The position numbers and the translations under genes are program-made. Under the pieces are notes generated by a model. It saw only the letters and a program-made list of their open reading frames with translations. It searched no databases and was not told the DNA's origin. 64,000 bases of DNA from Vannielia litorea (GTDB lineage: Bacteria; Pseudomonadota; Alphaproteobacteria; Rhodobacterales; Rhodobacteraceae): NCBI RefSeq assembly GCF_019801175.1, contig NZ_JAHVJR010000001.1, forward strand, positions 2,480,001 to 2,544,000, read 5' to 3'. Below are positions 8,057 to 17,214 of the stretch, piece by piece; position 1 is the stretch's first letter; each line of letters opens with the position of its first letter.

Positions 8057-8716
8057 TCACTCCTCTGCGGCGGCCTCTTCACCAGCGGTGGGCACCTCGT
8101 CGGCGGCCACGTCTTCACCTTCGTCCTCGTCGTCAGCGGCGCGCAGGCCGGACGGGGCGGAGATGTTGGCGATCACGAAGTCGCGGTCGATGGTCGGCTT
8201 TGCGCCTTCGGGCAGGGTGATCGACGAGATCGTCACCGTGTCGCCGATGTCCAGACCGCTGAGGTCTACGACCAGCTTCTCGGGGATGTCACCGGCGGTC
8301 ACAACCAGCTCGACCTCGGGCCGCACAGCGTTCAGCACGCCACCCTTCTTGAGGCCGGGCGCGGCGTCTTCGTTCTCGAATTCGACGGGAATGAAGAGGT
8401 TGACGCGCGAGGTGCGCTTGAGGCGCATGAAGTCCACGTGGGTCGGCAGGTCTTTGACAACGTCGCGCTGCACCGAACGGCAGATCACGCGCACGTCTTC
8501 CTGGCCTTCGACCTTCATGTTGAAGAGCGTCGACATGAAGCGGCCGGCGCGCAGCTGGGTGAGCAGCTTGTTGAAGGGAAGGTTGATCGCCAGCGGGTCG
8601 GCACCGCCGCCATAAACGATACCGGGCACCATGCCATCACGGCGTGCTTGACGAGCGGCGCCCTTGCCTGTCCCCGTCCGGGCCTCGGCGTGAAGATCAG
8701 GGATCTGTCCAGCCAT
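8057..8716 (-). CDS. rplY: 50S ribosomal protein L25/general stress protein Ctc
   Basis: A 219-residue long-form L25 that binds 5S rRNA. The N-terminal domain (about 1-95) starts MAGQIPDLHAEARTGTGKGAARQ and includes GMVPGIVYGGGADPLAI. A TL5/CTC beta domain follows (about 100-190, PVEFENEDAAPGLKKGGVLN and GDTVTISSITLPEG). The tail is a run of D/E and A residues typical of alphaproteobacterial L25. The ATG at 8716 is preceded by AGGAGAATT on the minus strand. Confidence 0.95.
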   Translation of the reverse strand: MAGQIPDLHAEARTGTGKGAARQARRDGMVPGIVYGGGADPLAINLPFNKLLTQLRAGRFMSTLFNMKVEGQEDVRVICRSVQRDVVKDLPTHVDFMRLKRTSRVNLFIPVEFENEDAAPGLKKGGVLNAVRPEVELVVTAGDIPEKLVVDLSGLDIGDTVTISSITLPEGAKPTIDRDFVIANISAPSGLRAADDEDEGEDVAADEVPTAGEEAAAEE

Positions 8717-8845
8717 TTTGAATTCTCCTAAGTTGGTGCGGACATCCTCCAAGGCTGTATGCCCGCGTGAAGGCGCTCCCTTAGAGGGGGATCGGCCGTT
8801 TGGCAAGGGGTTTCAAGCCAGTTTCAGCTTGGTTAGCCTCGCGCC

Positions 8846-9286
8846 ATGCGTGCCCTGCTGAACCTCGCGTATCTCGCCTGCTGCGGCTGGATTACCTTCA
8901 CCGGCTACTGGTGGCCCGGCCGGGCGGTTGGATTCGTGTCCGGCCCGACGGGGGGCGAGCCGTTCTACTGTAACCAGCTGATGAGCTCGGGCGGAGAGGA
9001 CGACCTGATGGTGGCCCTCTTCGTGGTCTTTGCCCTGCCCTTCGCGGTGCGGGCCATCGCCATGTGGTTCTCGCGGCCGGGGCGAGTGGAGCTGGCGATC
9101 TGGGGTATTGCCGCCGCCCTTGCCTGCTTTGGCCTGTTTCTTGCCTCGCTGGACTGCGCCGCCATCTTTTACACCGCCTTCCGCCTGCCCGCGCCGGAAC
9201 TGGCCGCCGCGCTCATTGCCCTGCCGCTCTCCGGCCTTTTCCTTTGGGTCCTGCGCCGGAGCGGCACTGCCCGGAGGCATCGGTAG
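8846..9286 (+). CDS. Hypothetical four-helix membrane protein
   Basis: A 146-residue protein with hydrophobic segments at about 1-18, 57-72, 83-102 and 118-136, and a basic C-terminus (RRSGTARRHR). A conserved-looking loop, GPTGGEPFYCNQLMSSGGEDD, lies between segments one and two and carries a cysteine. I do not recognise the family. It lies 75 bases before the MFS transporter on the same strand and may be co-transcribed with it. Confidence 0.6.
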   Translation: MRALLNLAYLACCGWITFTGYWWPGRAVGFVSGPTGGEPFYCNQLMSSGGEDDLMVALFVVFALPFAVRAIAMWFSRPGRVELAIWGIAAALACFGLFLASLDCAAIFYTAFRLPAPELAAALIALPLSGLFLWVLRRSGTARRHR

Positions 9287-9360
9287 CCGGGCCGTTTGAA
9301 GCGGCTTTCAAACGACTTTGGAGATTGCTTTGGGCGGCGGCGCGTGCTCCCCATCGCGGC

Positions 9361-10524
9361 ATGAGCCTGACCCATGCCATCCGCCTCTCCCGCCGGACCC
9401 TGCCGCCCTTCGCCGCGGTGGGCATTTTCTGGGGCGCCTTTGCTGCCTATACGCCGCAGTTGAAGGCCGGAATCGGCGCGGATGACGGCACTTGGGGCCT
9501 CGTGCTGCTGGGCGCGGCGGTTGGGTCGATCTCGGCGATGTGGCTGGCTCCGCGATTCGATGCGCGCTTCGGGCGGGCGGCGATGGCGCTGGGCTGCGTG
9601 ATCATCGGGGTGCTGTTTCAGGCGCCGATGTGGGCGGGCAATGTGCTGGCCTTCACCGCCGCGATGGTACTGGCGGGCGGCTCGGCGGGGCTGCTGGACG
9701 TGGTGATGAACGCACGCCTCTCGGCGGTCGAGGCCCGGACGGGCGCCTCGCTGATGAACCTAAACCACGCGACCTTCTCGCTGGCCTATGGCACCTCGGC
9801 CCTCGTGGCCGGGCTGCTGCGCGATGGCGGCACGGCCCCCGCGCTCACCTTTGCCGGGCTCGGGCTGCTTTCGGCCGGGTTTGGCGCAATTGCCCTGCAA
9901 CGGGAGTTGCCGCCGCCGGTGAAGGGCGAGACCCGGCCCGCCCGCGTGACCCTGCCGCCGGTGGCGCTCTGGGGCGGGATGATCATTCTGCTGGCCTTCC
10001 TCGCGGAACAGGCCACGGAGGCATGGTCGGCGCTTCATATCGAGCGCACCCTCGGCGGAGGCGCGGCGGAGGGGGCGATTGGCCCTGCGATGCTGGGCTT
10101 CACCATGTGCGCGGGTCGGCTGGCCGGGCAATTCGCCACCGCGCGGGTGTCGGAGGCGCGGATCACCACGCTGGCCGCGCTGGTGACGGCGGCAGGCGCG
10201 GTGCTGGCGGCGATGGCGCCTACGCCGCTGGTGGCCTACGCGGGCTTCGGAATTCTGGGGCTTGGCGTGTCGGTCATCGCGCCGATGGTCTTTGCCCTCG
10301 CTGGCCGCCTCTCCCCGGCGGATCTGCGCCCGGCGGTGATCAGCCGGGCGGCGGTGATCGGCTACAGCGGCTTCTTCATCGGGCCGCCCTTGCTGGGCGC
10401 GATCTCGGAGGCCGCGGGGCTGCGGATGGCCTTTGTAGCAGTGGGGCTGTTGGTGGCGGTGGCGCCGCTGCTGCTGATCCCGCTGCGCGCCTCGGCGCGG
10501 GGCACCGAGGCAGAGGCAAACTGA
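9361..10524 (+). CDS. Major facilitator superfamily transporter
   Basis: A 387-residue inner-membrane protein with about twelve hydrophobic segments, in a 6+6 pattern separated by a polar loop near residue 190 (ELPPPVKGETRPARV). The start at 9361 gives MSLTHAIRLSRRTLPPFAAVGIFWGAF. The first segments resemble the YbjJ-type branch (GAFAAYTPQLKAGIGADDGTWGLVLLGAAVGS). The substrate cannot be told. The earlier in-frame start at 9064 lies inside the preceding gene and is rejected. Confidence 0.85.
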   Translation: MSLTHAIRLSRRTLPPFAAVGIFWGAFAAYTPQLKAGIGADDGTWGLVLLGAAVGSISAMWLAPRFDARFGRAAMALGCVIIGVLFQAPMWAGNVLAFTAAMVLAGGSAGLLDVVMNARLSAVEARTGASLMNLNHATFSLAYGTSALVAGLLRDGGTAPALTFAGLGLLSAGFGAIALQRELPPPVKGETRPARVTLPPVALWGGMIILLAFLAEQATEAWSALHIERTLGGGAAEGAIGPAMLGFTMCAGRLAGQFATARVSEARITTLAALVTAAGAVLAAMAPTPLVAYAGFGILGLGVSVIAPMVFALAGRLSPADLRPAVISRAAVIGYSGFFIGPPLLGAISEAAGLRMAFVAVGLLVAVAPLLLIPLRASARGTEAEAN

Positions 10525-10531
10525 GCGCGGA

Positions 10532-11698
10532 TCAGGCCTGCCAGCGGCCGCCGAAATCCTCGGGCACGAGCAGCATGTCCCGCCCGAACTGGCCGGGGTT
10601 CTGCTTGCCGCAAAGGGCCATGGAGATATCCATCTCCTTTTGCAGCACTTCCAGCGCTTTCTCGACACCCGCCTGCCCCATCGCGCCGAGACCATAGACG
10701 TAGGACCGCCCGATCATCGTGCCCTTGGCGCCGAGCGCGAGTGCCTTGAGGATATCCTGCCCGGAGCGGATGCCGCTATCGAGCCAGACCTCGGTTTTGG
10801 AGCCGACGCGTTCGACGATCTCGGGCAGCATGCGGATGGAGGAAAGCGCCCCGTCAAGCTGCCGGCCGCCATGGTTGCTGACCACGATAGCGTCGGCGCC
10901 GAGCTTGGCAGCCTCTTCGGCATCGTCGCCATCTAGGATGCCCTTGAGGATCACCTTGCCGCCCCATTGGTCCATCAGGCGCTTCACCTTGTCCCAATCC
11001 AGCGTCTGGTCGAAGTTCGCGGCGGTCCAGTCGTGCAGGCTCCGGGTGTTCTCGACGCCCTTGGCGTGGCCGACGATGTTGCGGAACTCGCGGCGCTGGG
11101 TTTGCAGCATCTGCAGGCCCCAGCGCCACTTGGTGGCGAGGTCCAACATAACCGGCACCGAGAGCTTGGGCGGGGCGGTGAGACCGTTCTTCAGATCCTT
11201 GTGGCGCTGGCCGAGGATCTGGAGGTCGAGCGTAATCACCAGCGCCTCGCACTTGGCCTCCTTGGCCCGGCGCACGAGGTTGTCGGTGAAATTGGTGTCT
11301 TTCTGGGTGTAGAGCTGAAACCAGAAGGGCGCGGAGGTGTTCTCGGCCACATCCTCGATCGAGCAGATCGACATCGTGGAGAGGGTGAAGGGCACGCCGA
11401 ACTTTTCGGCCGCCTTGGCCGCGAGGATCTCGCCATCGGCGTGCTGCATCCCGCAGATGCCCACGGGCGCGAGCGCGGTGGGCAGGGCCACCTTGCGGCC
11501 GATCATGGTGCTCTCGGTCGAGCGGCCCGACATATCGACGGCCACGCGCTGGCGCAGGCGGATCTTGTCGAAGTCGGAAGTGTTCTCGCGGAAGGTCTGC
11601 TCGGTCCAGCTGCCGCTTTCGCAATAGTCGTAGAACATCTTCGGCGCGCGGCGCTTGTGGATGCGCTTGAGGTCGTCGATGCAGGTGATGACGGTCAT
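10532..11698 (-). CDS. lldD: FMN-dependent L-lactate dehydrogenase/alpha-hydroxy-acid oxidase
   Basis: A 388-residue FMN TIM barrel that oxidises L-lactate or a related 2-hydroxy acid. Family residues are visible: ALAPVGICGMQH (FMN contact), FQLY at about 127-130, K252 in LKGILD, the catalytic H276 and R279 in VVSNHGGRQLDG, and LDSGIRSGQDILKALALGAKG for phosphate binding. The bacterial enzyme is membrane-associated and feeds the respiratory chain. It is divergent from the PQQ-type sugar dehydrogenase, with 144 bases between the starts. Confidence 0.93.
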   Translation of the reverse strand: MTVITCIDDLKRIHKRRAPKMFYDYCESGSWTEQTFRENTSDFDKIRLRQRVAVDMSGRSTESTMIGRKVALPTALAPVGICGMQHADGEILAAKAAEKFGVPFTLSTMSICSIEDVAENTSAPFWFQLYTQKDTNFTDNLVRRAKEAKCEALVITLDLQILGQRHKDLKNGLTAPPKLSVPVMLDLATKWRWGLQMLQTQRREFRNIVGHAKGVENTRSLHDWTAANFDQTLDWDKVKRLMDQWGGKVILKGILDGDDAEEAAKLGADAIVVSNHGGRQLDGALSSIRMLPEIVERVGSKTEVWLDSGIRSGQDILKALALGAKGTMIGRSYVYGLGAMGQAGVEKALEVLQKEMDISMALCGKQNPGQFGRDMLLVPEDFGGRWQA

Positions 11699-11842
11699 GA
11701 TGCTGGCTCCCGGCGTGGTCAGGTTTGTTTACCAATCGCAAGGGAGGGAAGGCAAGCGTGCGGGGCGGGAAAGACGGCGGGGGCTGTTGCCCGGCGGCGA
11801 AGGGCGTTATCCCTCGGCGCGGACCGTGCGAAGGAGACCGGG

Positions 11843-13141
11843 ATGAACATGCTTGCGAAATTCGTGTCGATCGTTGGGGGCTCGGTGGCCCTGCTGCGCC
11901 GCTTCGGTGCGCCGACGACACAGGCGATGGGCGGGGAACCGGAGATTCCGGAGGCGAAGAAGCAGGGGATCATGACCCTGAAGCTGCCCACCGCCGAGGG
12001 CTGGAAGAACGGGCGGCTGCCGACCTGCGCGCCGGGGCTGAAGGTGAATGCCTTTGCCGAGGGGTTGGACCATCCGCGCTGGATTGAGGTGCTGCCGACA
12101 GGTGACGTGCTGGTGGCCGAGTCGAGCCAGATCGAGACCCCGCCGAAGAATTTCATGGATGCGGCGGCCCATGCCACGATGAAGGCGGTGAAGGCGATGG
12201 GCCAGAGCGCCAACCGCGTGACCCTCTGGCGGGATGCCGATGGCGACGGGGTAGCCGAGCATCGCGAGATTTTCGTTGAGAACCAGCGCCAGCCCTTCGG
12301 GATGGCTGTGGTGGGCGAGACCTTTTATCTCGGCAACACCGACGGGATCGTGGCCTTCCCCTTTCCGCCCGGGACGACGCGGCTGGATGAGGCCGCTGCG
12401 CGCAGGCTGGTGGAATTCAAGCCCGGTGGGCATTGGACGCGGAGCCTGATCGTCTCACCCGATGGCAGCAAGATTTACGCCGGCGTGGGCTCGCTCACCA
12501 ACATCGCTGACGAGGGGATGGAGACCGAGGAAGGCCGCGCCGCGATCTGGGAGCTGGACGTGGCCAGCGAGGAGGCACGGATCTTTGCCGCTGGGTTGCG
12601 CAATGCCGTGGGCACCGCCTTTGAGCCCACAACGGGCGCGCTCTGGACGGTCGTCAACGAGCGTGACGGGCTGGGTGACGAGACGCCGCCGGATTACCTG
12701 ACCACGGTGGTCGACGGCGGGTTTTACGGCTGGCCCTACTCCTACTGGGACCGCATCGTGGATGACCGTGTGCCGCAGGACGCCGCGAAGGTCGCCGCCT
12801 CGATCAAGCCCGACTATGCGCTCGGCGGCCATACCGCCTCGCTGGGCCTGTGCTGGATGCCGGAAGGCACCCTGCCCGGCTTTGGCGACGGCATGGTGAT
12901 TGGCCAGCATGGCTCGTGGAACCGCTCCAAGCTCTCGGGCTACAAGCTGCTCTTCGTGCCTTTCGAGAACGGCAAACCCAGCGAGACCGAGGCGCCGCGC
13001 GACATTCTCTCGGGGTTCCTCTCGGAAGACGAGAAGCTGGCCTATGGCCGGCCCGTGGGCGTGTGCATCGGACCGGGCGGCAAATCGCTGCTGATGGCCG
13101 ATGACGTGGGCGATGTGATCTGGCGGGTGACCGGGGCCTGA
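11843..13141 (+). CDS. PQQ-dependent sugar dehydrogenase (sorbosone dehydrogenase-like)
   Basis: A 432-residue six-bladed beta-propeller. HPRWIEVLPTGDVLVAES, FGMAVVGETFYLGNTDGIVAFPF, VGSLTNIADEGMETEEGRAAIWE and GLRNAVGTAFEPTTGALWTVVNERDGLGDETPPDYLT are typical of PQQ aldose/sorbosone dehydrogenases, including the PQQ-site arginine and the Asn/Asp-rich metal loops. The ATG at 11843 follows AAGGAG. The family is normally periplasmic, but the hydrophobic stretch here (about 8-18, FVSIVGGSVALL) is short and the signal is weak. A second in-frame upstream start has no ribosome site. Confidence 0.88.
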   Translation: MNMLAKFVSIVGGSVALLRRFGAPTTQAMGGEPEIPEAKKQGIMTLKLPTAEGWKNGRLPTCAPGLKVNAFAEGLDHPRWIEVLPTGDVLVAESSQIETPPKNFMDAAAHATMKAVKAMGQSANRVTLWRDADGDGVAEHREIFVENQRQPFGMAVVGETFYLGNTDGIVAFPFPPGTTRLDEAAARRLVEFKPGGHWTRSLIVSPDGSKIYAGVGSLTNIADEGMETEEGRAAIWELDVASEEARIFAAGLRNAVGTAFEPTTGALWTVVNERDGLGDETPPDYLTTVVDGGFYGWPYSYWDRIVDDRVPQDAAKVAASIKPDYALGGHTASLGLCWMPEGTLPGFGDGMVIGQHGSWNRSKLSGYKLLFVPFENGKPSETEAPRDILSGFLSEDEKLAYGRPVGVCIGPGGKSLLMADDVGDVIWRVTGA

Positions 13142-13148
13142 GGCGGCG

Positions 13149-13535
13149 GTGAGCCGCGATGACGCTCATTTTCTGCGCGTCGCAGGGGAGGCGATAGAGG
13201 CCTTTCCGCCGCCCTTGCGTGCGGCGGCGCGGGAGGTGGTGGTGCAGGTGGCAGAGTGGCCTACGCCGGAGATGATGGCCGAGTTTGGCATGACCGACCC
13301 GCGCGAACTGACCGGGCTTTACGAGGGCACGCCGCTGCCCGAAAAAACCGCCAGCTTCCCCTCGCCCTACCCCGATACTGTATGGCTCTTCCGCCAGCCG
13401 ATCCTTGCCGAATGGCGCGACAGGCCGGGACAAGACCTCGACGAGCTGATTGCCCATGTCACGGTGCATGAGTTTGCCCATCACTTCGGCTGGTCGGATG
13501 ACGACATTGCCGAGATTGACCCTTGGTGGGAGTGA
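13149..13535 (+). CDS. Minimal zincin-like metallopeptidase family protein
   Basis: A 128-residue protein beginning with GTG, 7 bases after the sugar dehydrogenase stop and probably co-transcribed with it. It has the short zincin core of the PF06262-type family: H107-E108-x2-H111 in VHEFAHHFGWSDDD, with D117/D118 as the third ligand, preceded by LTGLYEGTPLP. The family fold is known but its cellular role is not. The small size is normal for the family. Confidence 0.88.
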   Translation: MSRDDAHFLRVAGEAIEAFPPPLRAAAREVVVQVAEWPTPEMMAEFGMTDPRELTGLYEGTPLPEKTASFPSPYPDTVWLFRQPILAEWRDRPGQDLDELIAHVTVHEFAHHFGWSDDDIAEIDPWWE

Positions 13536-13540
13536 GCCGC

Positions 13541-13581
13541 AAAAGGCAGGGGCCGTCGGATCACCTCCGACGGCCCCTGCC
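13541..13581 (-). terminator. Bidirectional hairpin, intrinsic terminator for the tautomerase gene
   Basis: A perfect 16-bp stem (13545-13560 with 13566-13581) and a TCACC loop. On the minus strand it is followed by TTTT, making it the terminator of the gene at 13601. On the plus side it directly follows the zincin gene but lacks a T-tract. Confidence 0.88.
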
Positions 13582-13600
13582 CCGGTCCCGCTTGTAGCGG

Positions 13601-13822
13601 CTACTCGGCCGCCAGCGCCATCGCCTTGATGTCCGCCGCGCTGGGACGGTTGCCGCCGATGCCCCAGTGGCCGCTCTTCACCTCCTTCACCCGGACCCAG
13701 GTGACGCCGCGCATGGCCTCGCCCTCGATCGCCACCATCGCGTCGGTGACCTTCTCGATCATCTCCGCCTTCTGCCCGTCGTCGAAAACACCTTCGATCA
13801 GTTCGATATCCACCAGCGGCAT
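13601..13822 (-). CDS. 4-oxalocrotonate tautomerase family protein
   Basis: A 73-residue small tautomerase. After removal of the initiator methionine the N-terminal proline (P2, MPLVDIELIEGVF) is the expected catalytic base. The rest fits the family: DDGQKAEMIEKVTDAMVAIEGE and VTWVRVKEVKSGHWGIGG. The GHWGIGG end is a recognisable subgroup signature. Substrate unknown. A ribosome site AGGAGAG precedes the ATG. It is divergent from the HxlR regulator, which may control it. Confidence 0.9.
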   Translation of the reverse strand: MPLVDIELIEGVFDDGQKAEMIEKVTDAMVAIEGEAMRGVTWVRVKEVKSGHWGIGGNRPSAADIKAMALAAE

Positions 13823-13980
13823 GTCTCTCTCCTTTTCGGTTCAGCCGTTTCGGTGAGGAAGAAGTGCCACGAGGCTGCTCCACCGCTCCACTTCGCGGCG
13901 TGAAGCAAACCCGCTACAGAGTCTGAAGTGGACGCGCCGGGGGCGGGGGTGAGACACTTGCCCATCAGGAGGTGCTGCCG

Positions 13981-14703
13981 ATGACCGATCAGACCTATCC
14001 CCGCTTCTGCCCCGTTGCGATGGCCGCGAGCCTGCTGGAGCCGCGCTGGACGATGCTGGTGCTCTGCGAGATGTGGAACGGCTCCACCCGCTTTTCGGAG
14101 ATCCAGCGCGGGGTGCCCGGCATGTCACCCGGCCTGCTCTCCAAACGGCTCAAGGAAATGGAGGCGAACGGGCTGGTGATGCGGCACGAGGGCAGCGGCG
14201 CCCACGGCGAGTATCTGACCACCGCGATGGCCGATGAGTTGCAGCCGCTGGTGCGGGGCTTGGGCGAATGGGCGCACCGGCACGTGGATTGCGAGGTGTC
14301 GCTCAAGGGGCTCGATGCCCGGATGCTGATGTGGAACATCCGCCGCAAGGTCGACACCTTGCAACTGCCGCGCCGTCGCAGCGTGATCCAGTTTATTCTC
14401 AAGGACACGCCCGAGGGTGTTGCGAACTACTGGTTGGTGACACGGCCCGGCGAGGAGACGGACCTGTGCCTGACCGACCCAAAGCATGATGTCGACCTGT
14501 ATCTATCTGCCTCCCTGCGCGACCTGACCGCCGCCTGGATGGGCCACTCGAGCTTCGAGGCCGAGATTCTGGCCGACCGGATCCAGCTGACCGGCCACGA
14601 GCTGATGGCCCGGAGCCTCACGCGCTGGCTGATCCGCTCGAGCTATGCCGAGCTTGATGCGAGCGGAAGCGGGTCCGCAGCGCGGCGGGTGCGCGGCTGC
14701 TAG
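13981..14703 (+). CDS. HxlR family winged-helix transcriptional regulator
   Basis: A 240-residue regulator. Residues 1-100 are the HxlR winged helix (CPVAMAASLLEPRWTMLVLCEMWNGSTRFSEIQRGVPGMSPGLLSKRLKEME, with C10 near the N-terminus). An extra C-terminal region of about 120 residues resembles an SCP2/sterol-carrier-like domain often fused in this family. The ATG at 13981 is preceded by AGGAGG at 13967-13972, which excludes the overlapping GTG at 13972. The divergent 158-base region to the tautomerase gene is a likely regulatory region for both. Confidence 0.9.
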   Translation: MTDQTYPRFCPVAMAASLLEPRWTMLVLCEMWNGSTRFSEIQRGVPGMSPGLLSKRLKEMEANGLVMRHEGSGAHGEYLTTAMADELQPLVRGLGEWAHRHVDCEVSLKGLDARMLMWNIRRKVDTLQLPRRRSVIQFILKDTPEGVANYWLVTRPGEETDLCLTDPKHDVDLYLSASLRDLTAAWMGHSSFEAEILADRIQLTGHELMARSLTRWLIRSSYAELDASGSGSAARRVRGC

Positions 14704-14717
14704 GGCACCTGTCGCCG

Positions 14718-15524
14718 TTACCTGATCCTCGCCTTCGCCACCTTGAAGTTGCGCATTTCGACGTGCAGGCCCGATGCTGGCAGTCGCGGGCGGATTGATC
14801 TGCCGTTGATGAATTCGGCATCGAAGAACAGCCCGAAGCCCGCATTGATCCGCTTGGGGTGCTTGACCTTGCCCGGTTCGCAATGGCTGGCGACGTGGCA
14901 ATGCGGGTTCTGGTCGGTCGGCGCCCCCTTGACCGCATAGATGGTGCGCTCGTTGCAGCGGGCTTGCATCACCCCGTCGCCCTTGGCCGACCATTTGACG
15001 AGCAGTTCGAAACGGGTCCAGTTGCCAAGCTGCCCCGGCGCGGCGCAGCGGCGGCCCATGAAGGTGAGGCCGCGGGTACGGTCCAGATCGAGCCAGACGA
15101 GGTGGTTCTTGATCAGCTCGCCCTGCCAGATCGCCACGGCGAGGCGGCTGTCGGGCCCGCCGGTGAAGGGCACGGCACGCGGGTTGTGGAAGGCGGCATG
15201 GGTGAGACCGCCTGCCACGCGCACATCGAAGGCATAGAGCATGGAGCTGCCTGTTCTGACGTCGCCCGCTGCGAGGTAGGATTTGGCATTGCGGTTGCCG
15301 CAGTCGCTCTCGCCGCGCCCGTCGCCGTAGCTGCGGGCCTGGCAGTCGCCGGGCAGGAGACTGAAGCGGATCACCCCATCGCCCAGAATTTGCGGGGCGC
15401 GGGCGCTGTTGCGCCCCTCTGACATGCCCTTGGGGTAGCGCTGCGCCTCTGCCGGTGCTGAGGCGAGGCAGAAGCCGAGAAAAAGGGCGAATACGGCCAT
15501 CAAGGGTCTGGCGACTCCGGTCAT
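14718..15524 (-). CDS. Secreted protein, possible polysaccharide lyase/concanavalin-like fold
   Basis: A 268-residue protein with a signal peptide (about 1-28, ending SAPAEA-Q). The mature part has eight or more cysteines (for example GDCQARSYGDGRGESDCGNRN, RRCAAPG, RCNER, HCHVASHCEPG), suggesting disulfides in the periplasm or outside. The strand pattern LAVAIWQGELIKNHLVWLDLDRTRG and WTRFELLVKWSAKGDGVMQARCNERTIY looks like a heparin-lyase/LamG beta-sandwich. I cannot name a substrate. Function is tentative. Confidence 0.6.
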   Translation of the reverse strand: MTGVARPLMAVFALFLGFCLASAPAEAQRYPKGMSEGRNSARAPQILGDGVIRFSLLPGDCQARSYGDGRGESDCGNRNAKSYLAAGDVRTGSSMLYAFDVRVAGGLTHAAFHNPRAVPFTGGPDSRLAVAIWQGELIKNHLVWLDLDRTRGLTFMGRRCAAPGQLGNWTRFELLVKWSAKGDGVMQARCNERTIYAVKGAPTDQNPHCHVASHCEPGKVKHPKRINAGFGLFFDAEFINGRSIRPRLPASGLHVEMRNFKVAKARIR

Positions 15525-15645
15525 TCAAATACCTCCCGCTGCAATGGTCCCAGCATATCACGCCGTGGCCATTGCCCAAAGCCACCACCCCATTGAACCT
15601 GCGCGCAAAACACCCGACATAAGGGCCAACTGCCAAGGAGGCCCC

Positions 15646-16224
15646 ATGACGCAGAAAAGCCCCGCCGCCCTCGAATTCCTTCTGACCCGCCGGTCGCGCC
15701 CCGCGAAGACGCTGACCGCGCCGGTGCCCACCCGCGAGGAGCTGGGGCCGATCCTTCAGGCCGCCGCCCGCACGCCGGACCACGGCAAGCTGGAGCCGTG
15801 GCGGTTTATCGTGCTGGAGGGCGCGGCGCTGGAGCGGCTGGCGGAGCTGGCCGGTGAGCGCGGCGCGGCGCTGGAGTTGGAGCCGGAGAAGGTGGAGAAG
15901 TTCCAGAACCAGCTGAAGCAGCCGGGGCTGGCGGTGGCGGTGGTGTCGTCACCGGTGGAGAGCGAGAAGGTGCCGTTTGTCGAGCAACTCTATTCGGCGG
16001 GCGCAGTCTGCCTTGCTATGCTGAACGCCGCGCTGGCCTCCGGCTGGGGCGCCAACTGGCTCTCGGGCTGGGGCAGCCATGACCGGGAGTTCGTGACCAA
16101 AGGGCTGGGCCTCGCGCTGCACGAGACGGTGGCGGGCTTCATCCACATCGGCACCGAGACGGTGCCCGCGCCCGAGCGCCCGCGCCCTGACCTGACCAAG
16201 ATCACCGCCTGGGTCTCGGAATGA
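15646..16224 (+). CDS. Nitroreductase family protein (YdjA-like)
   Basis: A 192-residue FMN-dependent NAD(P)H oxidoreductase fold. The start at 15646 follows AAGGAGG. Motifs are FLLTRRSRPAKTLTAPVPTREEL (FMN phosphate arginines), AAARTPDHGKLEPWRFIVLEG and LNAALASGWGANWLSGW. In the family it acts on nitroaromatics or quinones; the physiological substrate is unknown. Its TGA overlaps the next ATG in ATGA, so it is translationally coupled to the EI24 protein. Confidence 0.93.
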   Translation: MTQKSPAALEFLLTRRSRPAKTLTAPVPTREELGPILQAAARTPDHGKLEPWRFIVLEGAALERLAELAGERGAALELEPEKVEKFQNQLKQPGLAVAVVSSPVESEKVPFVEQLYSAGAVCLAMLNAALASGWGANWLSGWGSHDREFVTKGLGLALHETVAGFIHIGTETVPAPERPRPDLTKITAWVSE

Positions 16225-16910
16225 TCTTCTCCGACTTCGGCAAGGCCGTGAACCAGATGTTCGACGGCCGGTTCCTACGGGTCCTGGCGATGGGGCTGGG
16301 GCTGACGATCTTGCTGCTCTTCGGCGTTTACGGCGTGTTCCTGTGGTTTCTGGACTGGGTGACGCCCGACAGCTTCACCATCTTCGGGCGGGAGGTGACG
16401 TGGATCGACGACCTGCTCTCATGGGCCTCGATCGCGCTGATGGCGCTGATGTCGATCTTCCTGATGGTCCCGGTGGCCTCTGCCTTCACCGGTCTCTTCC
16501 TCGAAGACGTTGCGGCGGCGGTGGAAGACAAGCACTACCCGCACCTGCCCGATGTGCCGCGGTTTCCGTTTTCGGAGGCGCTGCGGGATTCGCTGGGGTT
16601 TTTCGGCATTCTCATCGTGGTGAACGTGCTGATGCTGGTGCTCTACCTCTTTGCCGGGCCGCTGGTGCCGCTGCTGTTCTGGGGCATAAACGGGCTGCTG
16701 CTGGGGCGCGAGTATTACCAGATGGTGGCGATGCGGCGGATCGGGCGGCAGGCCGCCAATGAGTCGCGGCGCAGGCATTTTGGCAAGATCTGGTTTGCGG
16801 GCACGCTGATGGCGATTCCGCTGAGCTTTCCGCTCATCAACCTGTTCATCCCGCTGCTCGGCGTGGCGACCTTTACGCACCTGTTCCACCGGCTTGAGCC
16901 GGGCGCCTGA
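16221..16910 (+). CDS. EI24 domain (CysZ-like) integral membrane protein
   Basis: A 229-residue protein with about four to five membrane segments (about 17-40, 65-90, 128-150, 190-215). The EI24/DUF540 features are VASAFTGLFLEDVAAAVEDKHYP and INGLLLGREYYQMVAMRR. E. coli CysZ imports sulfate, and these relatives are thought to be similar channels, but no sulfur gene lies nearby. It overlaps the nitroreductase by 4 bases. Confidence 0.85.
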   Translation: MIFSDFGKAVNQMFDGRFLRVLAMGLGLTILLLFGVYGVFLWFLDWVTPDSFTIFGREVTWIDDLLSWASIALMALMSIFLMVPVASAFTGLFLEDVAAAVEDKHYPHLPDVPRFPFSEALRDSLGFFGILIVVNVLMLVLYLFAGPLVPLLFWGINGLLLGREYYQMVAMRRIGRQAANESRRRHFGKIWFAGTLMAIPLSFPLINLFIPLLGVATFTHLFHRLEPGA

Positions 16911-16920
16911 CGCGGGGCGG

Positions 16921-17214
16921 CTACTGACCTTCGGTGATCGGCCCTTTGGGGCCGAACCGCTCCAGCAGGTCGAAATCGGAGACCCCGATGACGCCGGAGA
17001 TGATGATCGCGCAGATCACCCCGGCCACGGGCAGGGCGATGAGCGTGGTGATCTTCAGCCGCTTGCCCAGCTTGAAGTCCGCCGGGGCGCCGGCGTGGGT
17101 GCCGGGCACCACTTCGCCCCTGTCGCCCTGGGTTTCGAGCCGCACCGGCAGGACGATGAAGAGCACCATGAACCATGTCACGGCGAGCACGACGAGGGCG
17201 GCGGAAATGCTCAT
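16921..17214 (-). CDS. DUF1467 family membrane protein
   Basis: A 97-residue protein with two membrane segments (about 2-24 and 55-78) and the pattern TWFMVLFIVLPVRLETQGDRGEVVPGTHAGAPADFKLGKRLKITT typical of DUF1467. Function unknown. Its ATG shares a base with the mce stop codon, so the two are co-translated, an arrangement common in alphaproteobacteria. Confidence 0.92.
   Translation of the reverse strand: MSISAALVVLAVTWFMVLFIVLPVRLETQGDRGEVVPGTHAGAPADFKLGKRLKITTLIALPVAGVICAIIISGVIGVSDFDLLERFGPKGPITEGQ

Noticed and set aside
10967..11842. The long upstream extension of the sugar dehydrogenase frame
   Set aside because: The first 290 codons are antisense to lldD. The start at 11843 has AAGGAG in front and family similarity begins after it.
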